From Paenibacillus pinistramenti (GTDB lineage: Bacteria > Bacillota > Bacilli > Paenibacillales > Paenibacillaceae), in NCBI RefSeq assembly GCF_005869875.1, contig NZ_VAWG01000010.1:62001-126000 (forward strand): a DNA stretch of 64,000 nucleotides, given 5' to 3'. Below the pieces are notes generated by a model. That model saw only the letters and a list, made by a program, of their open reading frames with translations. It did not search any database and was not told the DNA's origin. A program made the position numbers and the translations under genes. This document shows positions 52,746-61,913 of the stretch, in pieces (position 1 is the first letter of the stretch; every line of letters starts with the position of its first letter).

Positions 52746-53603
52746 TTAAGGCAGCGCTACATAAATCAGTGTAGCAGTCTGCTCCTCGGATGGCAGCATG
52801 CTGGTGCCTGTTCCGTCTGCGTCGGCAACGAATTGAACAAGAGAACTTCCGGATTCAGGAATATTCTTGTTCTTGACATTGATCAAGAAGACTGAATCGA
52901 AGGCTGTACTAATTCCGCTGATGGTCAGCGTATGTCCGTCATTGCTGATTTGCTGATCTGTCAAATTGACCCAGCCATAACCCAGTGAAATCTGATCGTT
53001 GGTAGTGAAAGTGAAATCATCCATGGTAATAGTGATTGTACTGTCTGTGAACGTACCTGTAGACAAGTAGTACAGGATGAAGCTGTTGGTGCTGTTTGCC
53101 TCAAGGGAATAATTCGTCACTATGTCGCTGTCATAATTGGTCATAAACCCGTACGTGGCTGAAGCTGAGGTTTGGACCGACGTTGCTGCTGTTGATACCA
53201 GCGTAATCGTCTGTTCCTCGGATGGCAGCTTGGCCCCTTCTCCATCGGTGTCCGCCTTCAGGGTAATCGGGTACGAGCTTGCAGCGGGGATCGTTTTCCC
53301 GACCGGATAGACAGAACCTCCCAGCTCAAAAGAAATATCATTATTGGCGTCGGTGTCGATATTGGAAATCGTGATGGTATGGCCGTCATTGCTGAGCTGG
53401 TCTTCTGTGAAATTCGCCCAACCCAAGTCGCCGCCCAAATTATAGTAGTCGCCGGTAGTGGCGGACACGCCTTCAATGTCTATTTGCAATGTTCCGCCGG
53501 TAAATGCTTCCTTCGGATAATAATCAAACCGGGAAGCGCTGACAAGGTTTTTGAAACGAAGCGTTTGTTTCTCATAAAATCCCCTGGGCTGTCTTATTTT
53601 CAT
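52746..53603 (-). CDS. Unrecognised beta-rich protein with two internal repeats
   Basis: The 285-residue protein consists of two related halves of about 115-125 residues. Each has a T-x-T-I segment, GWxNxTxxQxSNDGHTxTIS near the middle, and ADxDGxG ... LPSEEQTxTL at the end (LSNDGHTITISNI and ISNDGHTLTISGI; LPSEEQTITLVS and LPSEEQTATLIY). Such Thr/Asp-rich strands suggest a surface or spore-layer beta sandwich. No signal peptide is visible and no ribosome binding site lies near the only possible ATG (the nearest GGGGG is about 24 bases away), so the 5' end may be truncated or frameshifted. Function unknown. Confidence 0.65.
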   Translation of the reverse strand: MKIRQPRGFYEKQTLRFKNLVSASRFDYYPKEAFTGGTLQIDIEGVSATTGDYYNLGGDLGWANFTEDQLSNDGHTITISNIDTDANNDISFELGGSVYPVGKTIPAASSYPITLKADTDGEGAKLPSEEQTITLVSTAATSVQTSASATYGFMTNYDSDIVTNYSLEANSTNSFILYYLSTGTFTDSTITITMDDFTFTTNDQISLGYGWVNLTDQQISNDGHTLTISGISTAFDSVFLINVKNKNIPESGSSLVQFVADADGTGTSMLPSEEQTATLIYVALP

Positions 53604-53800
53604 GGAAGTATTTGAATTGCAAGACCCCCTTTCTTTATCGGAATTTTAAAAATGATAGGTTAGTTTCAATAGCATCTGGGGACCAGGATTCAAACAATAA
53701 TGATGTCCTGGAGCATGAACCGGAATTGCACGTGTTGCTGCTTGGCTGGAATCCATTAAAGTGAAGTTGATTTTCGAGTGAGATCAACCAAATTATCACT

Positions 53801-53829
53801 TTGCGGCAAAATAGCGGCAATGTTATAAT
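53801..53829 (+). promoter_or_regulatory. Promoter of the fic gene
   Basis: TTGCGG (53801-53806) and TATAAT (53824-53829) are 17 bases apart, directly before AAGGAAGGTG and the ATG at 53851. Confidence 0.65.
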
Positions 53830-53850
53830 GTAATTAAGGAAGGTGATGTT

Positions 53851-54972
53851 ATGTTTACCCCTAAATATTCAATAACGGACCCCATTGCGCGCAGACTAAT
53901 GGATATACAACGTGCCAGTGTTGTGGTGGATTTGCTTCCATTGCCCGCATCTATTCTGGATTTGCTTAAGAAAGAATCAATGGAAAAGACGGTTATCCTT
54001 TCGACGAAAATTGAAGGAAACACGCTTGATGAGGCGACAAAACGAAAAGTTCTGTACCAAACCAGCAATGACAATGAAGAGCAGGAAGTTTATAACTTAA
54101 TGAAAGCACTGGAATACCTGGATGAAGCGGAAAGAAGGCAGCTCCCGGTCACAGAGGAATTTGTTAAAAAACTGCATGCCATTATCCGAATATCGCACGG
54201 ACGAAGACCACGTGTTAGCGACTATCGCGATGAACAGAATCAAGTAGGCAGCCGTAATGCTTCCGGTTTTTATTTGCCGCCGGAATGGAAGGATGTCCCT
54301 GAATTAATGGAGGATTTGGTTGCCTGGGTGAACTCGCCGGAAACCTATTCGGTTCCGGTTCCTATCAAGGCAGGTATATTCATGTGGCAGTTTCTAACGA
54401 TTCATCCGTATATGGACGGGAATGGCCGAACGGCCCGGATGATTACGACCTATCTTTTACGCCGCGGCGGTTATGGCTTAAAGGGGTTATTTGTGCTCGA
54501 GAATTTCTATGACCGCAACTTGGCTGATTATTATCGACGACTCCAGTTGGGTCTTCATCACAATTATTATTTTGGGCGAAATGAGGCTGACTTGACGCCT
54601 TGGCTGGAATTCTTTATTGATGGTTTGGCGGAGGTCTTTCAAGAAGCAGCGGCTATTGTAACAGAGAAATCTGCCCAAATGACTAAAATTGAACCCGATT
54701 TAATTCGCAAATTAGATCCCCAGCAAAGAATGGTGTTCGCCCAATTAACCTTTAAACACGACACCTTAACGACAAGCGAAATGAGGGACCTGCTCCGTTT
54801 GTCGGATCGTTCAATAAGGGAAAAGGTAAGCCATTGGAGAGCAGAAGGATTCATAGAGCCGCGCGACCAAGATGCCAAACGGGTTCGTTCAGTCAAGTTA
54901 ACTGCGGAATACGAGCGTCTGGCTCAAGACATTCGGAATGCCCCGGATACATTCGCTCATTTTCTAAAATGA
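53851..54972 (+). CDS. Fic-family adenylyltransferase with N-terminal inhibitory motif
   Basis: The 373-residue protein has the Fic active site HPYMDGNGRTAR, an N-terminal inhibitory helix STKIEGN of the [S/T]xxxE[G/N] class and a C-terminal winged helix (TTSEMRDLLRLSDRSIREKVSHWRAEGFIEPR). Fic enzymes AMPylate target proteins; with the inhibitory Glu present, activity should be restrained until relieved. The gene is more AT-rich than its neighbours and has its own promoter and terminator, which suggests acquisition. No separate antitoxin gene adjoins it. The target is unknown. Confidence 0.92.
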   Translation: MFTPKYSITDPIARRLMDIQRASVVVDLLPLPASILDLLKKESMEKTVILSTKIEGNTLDEATKRKVLYQTSNDNEEQEVYNLMKALEYLDEAERRQLPVTEEFVKKLHAIIRISHGRRPRVSDYRDEQNQVGSRNASGFYLPPEWKDVPELMEDLVAWVNSPETYSVPVPIKAGIFMWQFLTIHPYMDGNGRTARMITTYLLRRGGYGLKGLFVLENFYDRNLADYYRRLQLGLHHNYYFGRNEADLTPWLEFFIDGLAEVFQEAAAIVTEKSAQMTKIEPDLIRKLDPQQRMVFAQLTFKHDTLTTSEMRDLLRLSDRSIREKVSHWRAEGFIEPRDQDAKRVRSVKLTAEYERLAQDIRNAPDTFAHFLK

Positions 54973-54977
54973 AGGCA

Positions 54978-55015
54978 GCACTGCGACCTCAAATTGAGAT
55001 TCCGCAGTGCTTTTT
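54978..55015 (+). terminator. Terminator of the fic gene
   Basis: GCACTGCG and CGCAGTGC with a 17-base loop, followed by TTTTT. Confidence 0.88.
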
Positions 55016-55087
55016 GCGTATACGAAGAAAAAAGGGATGGATCATCCTTTTCCTCCTCCTTAAAAAATGCCCCTCAAACGGCAAAGT

Positions 55088-56077
55088 TTACTCGGCTATT
55101 TTTGCCACGATTTTGCCCTGTACCCGCCGGGTCGCAAGCTCGGCTAAGGCTGCCGGGACTTCCTCCAGGGTGATCACTTTTTCGACAAGAGCATTTAGCT
55201 TTCCGTCCTTAAGAAGCGCGAGCATTCGGTCACCCATTTCGGCAAGGGTCCGCTGTTCTTTGACATTGCCCGACTGATGGACGCTTCCGAGAGCGACCTG
55301 GTGAAAAGACAGCGGATGCGCAAAGGAAATCGCCTCGTTGACGTTAGGGGGACCGGCAATAAAGGCAATCTGCCCGTTAAAGGCCAGAGCCTCCAGGGAC
55401 TTGTCCGCATTGTCGCGGCCCACAGTATCCAGGACCAGATCGACGCCCAGCCCGTTCGTGAGCTCCAAGGCTCTTTTGGCGAAATCTTCGTTCTGGTAAT
55501 CAATAGCATAATCGGCCCCTAGACGTTTTACAAATTCATGTTTGGAGGAGGATGCTGTTGTAATCACCGTCAATCCGGCATTTTTAGCCAGCTGGATCGC
55601 AAAACCGCCGACTCCGCCCGCTCCCGCATGGATCAGGATCGTTTGGCCTTTGGCAGCGTGCATTTTATGGAATAGAGCCAGATACGCCGTGTAACCTGCA
55701 CACGGAAGAGCAGCGGCATCCTCAAATGAGACGCCTTCGGGAATCAGCGAAACGGTATGGGCGGTTGTGACCCCGTATTCGGCATAGCAGCCTTTCTTCG
55801 TCAAGTCCCCGTGGTAAACGACCCGGTCCCCGGCTTTAATGCCGGTAACCTCCGGGCCTGTCTCCTCAACGACCCCGGCAGCATCTACGCCAAGGACATG
55901 GGGATACGTCCAGCTGGGATTCCCGCCGTTCCCCGTTTTATAATCAACCGGGTTCAGCCCGGCAGCCCTGATCTTAACAAGGATTTCACCCGGTCCGGGT
56001 GTTGGCTTCTCCAGCTCGCCGACTTTCATTTCGGCTGCTTTTCCTTTATCTTCGAGCAGTAGTGCTTTCATATTCAT
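55088..56077 (-). CDS. NADPH:quinone oxidoreductase (zinc-free MDR family)
   Basis: A 329-residue medium-chain reductase of the QOR type: AAGLNPVDYKTG, HVLGVDAAGVVEE, the nucleotide motif HAGAGGVGGFAIQLAK and DLVLDTVG, without the catalytic zinc cysteines of alcohol dehydrogenases. The ATG at 56077 is eight bases after GAGGGG; a GTG three codons upstream overlaps that site. It reduces quinones or enones with NADPH. It is convergent with fic. Confidence 0.92.
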   Translation of the reverse strand: MNMKALLLEDKGKAAEMKVGELEKPTPGPGEILVKIRAAGLNPVDYKTGNGGNPSWTYPHVLGVDAAGVVEETGPEVTGIKAGDRVVYHGDLTKKGCYAEYGVTTAHTVSLIPEGVSFEDAAALPCAGYTAYLALFHKMHAAKGQTILIHAGAGGVGGFAIQLAKNAGLTVITTASSSKHEFVKRLGADYAIDYQNEDFAKRALELTNGLGVDLVLDTVGRDNADKSLEALAFNGQIAFIAGPPNVNEAISFAHPLSFHQVALGSVHQSGNVKEQRTLAEMGDRMLALLKDGKLNALVEKVITLEEVPAALAELATRRVQGKIVAKIAE

Positions 56078-56270
56078 AGATTTCACCCCTCAGAAATTGT
56101 GTACAGCTTATGCTTTCAGCCCGTCCGGCAGACAGCAGACAAGCAGGCAGGCCTGCAGGCAGCAGGCGGAGTGGTCTGGGCAGACACAAAAGCGGGCAGG
56201 CCGCAGTCGGGAAGGCAGATGGCAGAGAACCGCCCCAGTTGCGCCAAGCCCTGCCCCAGGTGTGCCGGCC

Positions 56271-59200
56271 CTACGCCCAGTCCCTGCGCAGCGTGATCAG
56301 CTCGCGCAGGTCTTCGGTGGACAGCTCCGTAATCCAGCCCTCCGTGCTGGAGATGACGTTGTCGCTGAGCTGCTGCTTGCTTTCCAGCATCTCGTCGATC
56401 CGCTCCTCCAGCGTCCCCAGGCAGATGAATTTGTGGACCTGGACGTCCTTCGTCTGGCCCATCCGGTAGGCGCGGTCGGTGGCCTGGTTCTCCACCGCCG
56501 GGTTCCACCAGCGGTCAAAGTGAAAGACGTGGTTGGCAGCGGTCAGGTTAAGGCCCACGCCGCCCGCTTTCAGTGACAGGATGAACACAGCGGGGGAGGC
56601 TGAGCTGCCTGCTTTAGAGCTGCCGGATGCTCCGGCTTTTGCTGCACCGGCAGCGGCGCCCGATTCGGCCGCCCGGTCTGCTCCGGCGCCGCTCTGGAAC
56701 TGCTCGACCATCCGGTCGCGCGCCGTCTTGGAGGTGCTGCCGTTCAGGTACAGCACCGGCTCCTGCAGCTCGTGCTCCAGCACGGTCTTGAGCATTTCAC
56801 CCATACCGATGTACTGGGTGAAGATCAGGCAGCGCTCGCCCTCCTCGCGCAGCTCCTTCACCATCGCGAGCAGCCGCTCGAGCTTCGAGGACCGCTCGAC
56901 CAGCGCGGCGATGTCCGCGTCCTCCACCGGCTCCCCGTTCATTCCGGGGGAAGGCTCGCTGCCCGCCAGCAGCGGATGGTTGCACAGCTGCTTGAGATGA
57001 GTCAGCGCGGAGAGGATGGCCCCCTTGCGCTGGATGCCCTTCAGGCTGGCCATCTGCTGCATAAGCTGACTGACGGCCTGATCGTATAAAGCCCCTTGCT
57101 CGGCTGTCAGATTCACGTAAGTCTTCATTTCGTTCTTCTCCGGCAGGTCGAGCTGGATGGCCGGGTCCTTTTTCTTGCGGCGCAGGAGAAACGGGTGCAC
57201 CAGCTTCTTCAGGTCAGTCATGCGCTTCTCGTCATGGTCCTTCTCGATCGGGGCCGCAAACCGGTGCTGGAAAGCACGGGCCGATCCGAGATAACCCGGC
57301 GCAATGAAGTCATAGATCGACCAGAGCTCGGACAGCCGGTTCTCGATCGGCGTGCCGGTGAGCGCGATCCGGTGGCGGGCCGGGAAGCTGCGGACAGCGG
57401 CCGACTGCTTCGTCTGGGCATTCTTAATATTCTGCGCTTCGTCCAGGCAGATGGATTCCCAGGTGACGGTCTGCAGCAGCTCCTGATCGAGTGCGGCCGT
57501 CGCATAGGAGGTCAGCACGACATCCGCCTGCAGCGTCTCGGCTTCAAACGCCTCTCCGCTCAGCCGTCCGCTGCCATAGTGCAGCTTGACCGACAGGGAG
57601 GGCGCAAACCGCTGCAGCTCCTTCTGCCAGTTGCCCAGGACAGAGGTCGGGCAGATGACGAGGGCAGGGGAGCGCGTACGGCTGGCAGGGCCAAGGCCCG
57701 GGCGCGCAGGCAGCTCGGACCGTTCAGGACGCGCATGGTGTACAGGCTGCTCGGACCCGCGCGGCCATTCCGACCGTTCGGACCATTCCGGTCCTTCTGT
57801 CTGTACCAATCGGTCTTGCTGCTCCAATCGGTTCAACGGTTCCAATCGCTCTGAGCGTTCCGTCTGCCCCGGCCGGCGGGCCGCTTCGCCCGCTCCCGCT
57901 GCCCGGCTCTCCTTCACATGCAGCAGATAGGCGATCAGCTGCACGGTTTTGCCAAGGCCCATGTCATCGGCCAGGATTCCGCCCAGCCCGTATCGCCGCA
58001 GAAATGCAAGCCAGGCGAATCCTGCGTGCTGATAGGAGCGGAGCGTGGCGTGCAGGTTGCCCGGCACCGGCTCAAGCGGCCAGTCCTCCTGCCGGTTCAG
58101 CTGGCTGAAGAGGCGGGCGAGCAGTCCGTTCAGCTCAACCTCGATCCGTACCTGGCCGCTGTCTTCTTCGTCCTTACTGGAATCGTCCTCCGGCTCACCG
58201 CTGGTCTCACCTTTGTTCCATTCCTGCTTTCGCTTCTCCAGCAGGTGCAGCTGAAGCACGTCCTGGAAGGACAGCCCCTGTTCGGGATTAATGCTGTCCA
58301 TCGCCCGGCGGATTTGGGCGAGAAAGTCGGGATCAAGGGCCAGCCACTGCCCCCGGAACTGGACGAGCCGTTCGTTCCTGGCGAGCAGCTCCTGAAATTC
58401 GCTTTCGCTGAGGTCGGTGTCGCCGATTGCGACCCGCCAGTCGAAATCGACCAGCGAATCAAAGCCGAAATACGACGGGCCGCGCGCGCTCTTCTCCTCC
58501 TCGGAGGCGGCGCGCACCTTGGCGCGCAGCCGCGGCTTGCGGCGGCTGGCCGCCTCCCACCAGGCCGGCAGCAGCACAAGCCAGCCGGCCTTCAGCAGCT
58601 GCTCGCTGTCCTGGCGCAGGAACTGCCAGGCAGCGTCGTTGTCCAGCGCGCGTCCCAGCACGTCGGAGCCGGCCGCAAGCCGGCCCGGCGGCATTCCCGC
58701 GCGCAGCCGGTCCAGCCAGCCGGCGCTGCGCTCGCGGACGTGGGCCGTCCATTCGGACGGCCACGATCCCGCAGCTTCGCCGCTGTCTGCGAGCTGCACA
58801 GGATAAAGCGACGAGGCGTCGTGCTTATCCTGCAGGTTCAGCTGAAGCCGCCACTCGGGGGCGGCTTCCTCCGGTTCGAGCAGCTGAAGGATCGGCCGGA
58901 ACGGGGCGGTGTCGGCCTTCCAGCCGACCGCCACCAGCCAGGCCTGCTCATTCATACCCGCGAACCGGGCGGCACCGCGCTCGAACAGCCGCGGGAATTC
59001 GCTGCGCAGATCGGCGGCTTCCTCCTCGGTGCTGTACCAGCGCTGCCAGACCGCCGCCGAGAAGGCCGCCTGCAGGCCTTCCCGCAGCTCGTCGTCCTCC
59101 GCCAGCCGCTGCAGCGCTGCGCGGACCTGCCCGGCAAAGTCTGCCCCCGCAGCATTTGCCGCATCCGCACCGCCCGCATTCGCTCGGCCCGCTTCGGCGA

Positions 59201-59765
59201 TGCCAACGCTTTTCGCCTCGGCACCAACGCTCTCCGAACCAGCGCCAGCGCCTTTCGGCCCTATATCAACGCCTTCCGCATCCGCACCAACGCTCTCCGA
59301 ACGGGCACCAGCACCCTCCAAACCAGCGCCTCTCCCCCGGATAGCTGCGGTCAGCTGCTCCCTAAAAAAACCTTCCTCCCACACCCACTGCAGCTTGCCC
59401 TGCCGGTATACCTCCAGGCTGGGGTGGTATTTGCGCTGCCCGATGCAGGCGGCGAGAGCGGGAGCGAGGATTTTTAAGGGCCGGGATTCCTCGTCCCACT
59501 CCCATTCCACATGCTGCAGCATACCCGCGTCGTCAGCGAGGTAAGGGATGACCTGCTCGGCGGGCAGCACGATAATATCGGCGCCTTCGGCCTGCTGAAT
59601 CTCCAGTTCCGTTCCGTAGAAGGATTCCTCGTGCCAGGCGAACAGCAGCTGTTTTAAATAAAGTCCCGGTTCATAGCCGTAGGCCTGCTTCCGGCCGAAC
59701 AGAAGCGCATCGCCGTAGGGGGTAAGCCGGACATGGACTTGAATGCTCTGCAAATGCTTGCTCAT
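56271..59765 (-). CDS. SNF2/SWI2-family helicase-like ATPase
   Basis: The 1164-residue protein has all SNF2 motifs: ILADDMGLGKTVQLIAYLL (I), VLTSYA, ICLDEAQNIKN (II), ALTGTPIENRLSELWSI (III), LNLTAANHVFHFDRWWNPAVENQATDRAYRMGQ (V-VI). The start is placed at 59765, where ATGA overlaps the SWIM gene's stop; the longer frame runs into that gene. Two low-complexity inserts stand out: a Gly/Ala/Ser/Glu stretch (about residues 140-205) and an Arg/Glu/Ser/Pro stretch right after motif I (about 620-700). SNF2 proteins remodel protein-DNA complexes using ATP. The SWIM protein encoded with it is a common partner. Confidence 0.93.
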   Translation of the reverse strand: MSKHLQSIQVHVRLTPYGDALLFGRKQAYGYEPGLYLKQLLFAWHEESFYGTELEIQQAEGADIIVLPAEQVIPYLADDAGMLQHVEWEWDEESRPLKILAPALAACIGQRKYHPSLEVYRQGKLQWVWEEGFFREQLTAAIRGRGAGLEGAGARSESVGADAEGVDIGPKGAGAGSESVGAEAKSVGIAEAGRANAGGADAANAAGADFAGQVRAALQRLAEDDELREGLQAAFSAAVWQRWYSTEEEAADLRSEFPRLFERGAARFAGMNEQAWLVAVGWKADTAPFRPILQLLEPEEAAPEWRLQLNLQDKHDASSLYPVQLADSGEAAGSWPSEWTAHVRERSAGWLDRLRAGMPPGRLAAGSDVLGRALDNDAAWQFLRQDSEQLLKAGWLVLLPAWWEAASRRKPRLRAKVRAASEEEKSARGPSYFGFDSLVDFDWRVAIGDTDLSESEFQELLARNERLVQFRGQWLALDPDFLAQIRRAMDSINPEQGLSFQDVLQLHLLEKRKQEWNKGETSGEPEDDSSKDEEDSGQVRIEVELNGLLARLFSQLNRQEDWPLEPVPGNLHATLRSYQHAGFAWLAFLRRYGLGGILADDMGLGKTVQLIAYLLHVKESRAAGAGEAARRPGQTERSERLEPLNRLEQQDRLVQTEGPEWSERSEWPRGSEQPVHHARPERSELPARPGLGPASRTRSPALVICPTSVLGNWQKELQRFAPSLSVKLHYGSGRLSGEAFEAETLQADVVLTSYATAALDQELLQTVTWESICLDEAQNIKNAQTKQSAAVRSFPARHRIALTGTPIENRLSELWSIYDFIAPGYLGSARAFQHRFAAPIEKDHDEKRMTDLKKLVHPFLLRRKKKDPAIQLDLPEKNEMKTYVNLTAEQGALYDQAVSQLMQQMASLKGIQRKGAILSALTHLKQLCNHPLLAGSEPSPGMNGEPVEDADIAALVERSSKLERLLAMVKELREEGERCLIFTQYIGMGEMLKTVLEHELQEPVLYLNGSTSKTARDRMVEQFQSGAGADRAAESGAAAGAAKAGASGSSKAGSSASPAVFILSLKAGGVGLNLTAANHVFHFDRWWNPAVENQATDRAYRMGQTKDVQVHKFICLGTLEERIDEMLESKQQLSDNVISSTEGWITELSTEDLRELITLRRDWA

Positions 59766-61558
59766 GAAATCAGATTTCCTTTCCGAAGTTCCTCCTGCAG
59801 GGCACGCAGCCTGCTGTGCCTTGCTGCAAAGACGCCCAAGAACAAGGCCCACCGCTCATCCTGCTTGAGTTTGGCGTACAGCTTAGACAGCCGTTTGAGC
59901 AGCTTGACCGCTTTCTTGTAGCTGTCCCGGTTCTTGTGCGTAATATATCGTTCAACAGCCTGGTGGTAAAAAGGAAGCAGAAGCCGGGGATCGGCCTTCT
60001 CGATCGCCTGCAGCTCCTTCACCTTGAAATCGAGCGGCTCCGCGCCGGCTGACAGCTGAAGATCCATCCACTCCCGCCACCGTCCGTTCTCGAACAGCTT
60101 CCGCTCATAGAAGCGCTGGGCTGCCGGCAGCAGGTCCTCCATCGTCCGCCACATCAGCGTCTCCGCAGCCGGATCGAGCGCTGCAGCGGCTTCCCAGAAG
60201 CGGAAATAAGCCTCCAGCTGGCTGCCGCGGCTGTTCCGGACCAGCGCAGCGAGCTCCAGCAGCCACGCGGTCAGCCGGGCGCCGTCTCTGCTCTGCTGCA
60301 CCGTGTCCAGCAGCCGGGACATGTCCTCCTGCCGGAGCAGGCCGGCCGGCTTCGCCGCCGCGGTGTCCAGCAGCAGGCGCGCCTGCTGATCCCGGCCGAG
60401 CAGGATGTGAATCCAGGCCTGCGCGGTCCGGAGCATGTAAGGCTGCACGCCTGGAGCCGGATTGGCAGCTCCCGTGACCGTCCGCTCTGCCGCTTCCTTG
60501 TCCGCCTGCTCCAGCTCAGCCAGTTCATCCAGCTCGTCCTGCAGCAGCTCCTTCTCGGGGAAGAACGGGATCAGCCACTCCGTCCAGAACCGGTAATAAT
60601 AATGGGAGAAATAGTATCGTTCCTTCGGCTCGCGCAGCATCTCCCGGCGTAGCCAGTCCAGCGACTGGCGCAGCAAGGGCTTAAGCTCTTCCTGCTCCGC
60701 GCCGGACATGGAAGCCGGAGAGGGCGCGTCCTCCAGTGACAGCAGCACGCCCTTGTCAGTTTCAGCAGCCGAAATATGCGTAAAATACCCGATATGCGAG
60801 CTGTAGGATGCCGGAGCGCCCGGAACCTTGACCGGCTGCAGCAGCGACTGCAGGACAAAGAGGTGGGCATGAAGCCCGTACAGCTGCTCCACAGGCTGCC
60901 CAAAATCCCGGCCTGCCCGGAAAATAACCTCCAGCGCTTTGGCCGCATAGGCAGCGTTCTTGACTTCTCCTTCAAAAGGAGCGGTCAGCCTGCCGAATCG
61001 GCGGTGCCATTCCGTAATATCCAGCGACAACCTGGTTTCCGCCTGCTCCCGGTCAGACGCATGCCGGCCGGTGCCGCCGCCCCCTCCCGCCGGAGCCTCA
61101 TACAGGGACGGAGCAGACTTGCCGGCAGGTTTGACGGCTGAATTGGCAGCCGGCTTGGCGGAAGCCATCAGCTGCTTCGCTTTGGCATTCGCCAGGCTGT
61201 TCACAGAGCGGCCCTGCTCCTCCGCAAATTTCATTAATACGGCGGCCATGTGCTTGCAGGGCCCGTCCACCGGGCAGCTGCAGCTGGCCAGCGATAACGT
61301 CCCGACCGGGATCTCGACCGCGTACGGCTCTTCACCCTGGCCTTTAACCAAAGCGTGTATAACCGCAGGCTCTGGCATCTCCAGCCGCAGCACGCGTCCC
61401 TGCTTATAATAAAGAAAGCCCCGGCTCAGCGTGACTTCATCAAATTGACTGCCCGTATACTGTACCAGCCTGTTCCACTCGGTATCCTGGATCAGGCCGT
61501 CTGATTTCATTGTCACAATAGAGTCACCCTTGCTTACTTGTCTTGATATTCTAGTCAT
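59762..61558 (-). CDS. SWIM zinc-finger protein
   Basis: A 598-residue protein with a SWIM domain near residues 85-110 (LASCSCPVDGPCKHMAAVLMKF, giving CxC and CxH), followed by a long helical region. SWIM proteins are frequently encoded with SNF2 helicases and are thought to bind DNA or proteins. Its frame overlaps the ATL gene at the start (ATGACTAG) and the SNF2 gene at the end (ATGA), so the three are translationally coupled. The ATG at 61558 has a poor ribosome site; a GTG 14 codons on is a possible alternative. Confidence 0.88.
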   Translation of the reverse strand: MTRISRQVSKGDSIVTMKSDGLIQDTEWNRLVQYTGSQFDEVTLSRGFLYYKQGRVLRLEMPEPAVIHALVKGQGEEPYAVEIPVGTLSLASCSCPVDGPCKHMAAVLMKFAEEQGRSVNSLANAKAKQLMASAKPAANSAVKPAGKSAPSLYEAPAGGGGGTGRHASDREQAETRLSLDITEWHRRFGRLTAPFEGEVKNAAYAAKALEVIFRAGRDFGQPVEQLYGLHAHLFVLQSLLQPVKVPGAPASYSSHIGYFTHISAAETDKGVLLSLEDAPSPASMSGAEQEELKPLLRQSLDWLRREMLREPKERYYFSHYYYRFWTEWLIPFFPEKELLQDELDELAELEQADKEAAERTVTGAANPAPGVQPYMLRTAQAWIHILLGRDQQARLLLDTAAAKPAGLLRQEDMSRLLDTVQQSRDGARLTAWLLELAALVRNSRGSQLEAYFRFWEAAAALDPAAETLMWRTMEDLLPAAQRFYERKLFENGRWREWMDLQLSAGAEPLDFKVKELQAIEKADPRLLLPFYHQAVERYITHKNRDSYKKAVKLLKRLSKLYAKLKQDERWALFLGVFAARHSRLRALQEELRKGNLIS

Positions 61559-61901
61559 TCTCTTCAGAATCAGTATACCATTTCAGAAACATTTGTTCCC
61601 CATCCGCCTGAAAAATCTCCAGATTAATCCGGTCCCCAAGGCCGAATTCAATCCCTTCCTGCTCCAGCTGCATCCGCTGAAGGAAGCGGGATTCGTCATC
61701 CTGCAGTCCGATTTCGCCCTTCGCGTTCACGACCCGGTGCCAGGGCAGCTTGTGTTTGCCGCTGGAGGAATGCAGAATCCGCACGACCTGCCGGGCAGCG
61801 CGCGGGCTCCCGGCGAGGGCGGCAATTTGGCCGTAGGTCATGACCCGGCCTTCGGGAATATTTTTAATGATGGTAATGACTCGTTCTGTAAAAGGCTGCA
61901 T
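61551..61901 (-). CDS. Alkyltransferase-like protein (ATL)
   Basis: A 116-residue MGMT-fold protein in which the active-site PCHRVV of methylguanine methyltransferase is PWHRVV, the mark of ATL proteins. These bind O6-alkylguanine and flag it for nucleotide excision repair rather than removing the alkyl group. RVMTYGQIAALAGSPRAARQV and the arginine finger are present. GAAGGAG precedes the ATG. It lies 12 bases after the AraC gene and overlaps the SWIM gene, so it is part of that operon. Confidence 0.92.
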   Translation of the reverse strand: MQPFTERVITIIKNIPEGRVMTYGQIAALAGSPRAARQVVRILHSSSGKHKLPWHRVVNAKGEIGLQDDESRFLQRMQLEQEGIEFGLGDRINLEIFQADGEQMFLKWYTDSEEND

Positions 61902-61913
61902 CTCAAACTCCTT

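Noticed and set aside
57918-59477. 519-codon plus-strand frame inside the SNF2 gene
   Set aside because: It is a shadow of the GC-rich SNF2 coding strand; the minus-strand frame has all helicase motifs.
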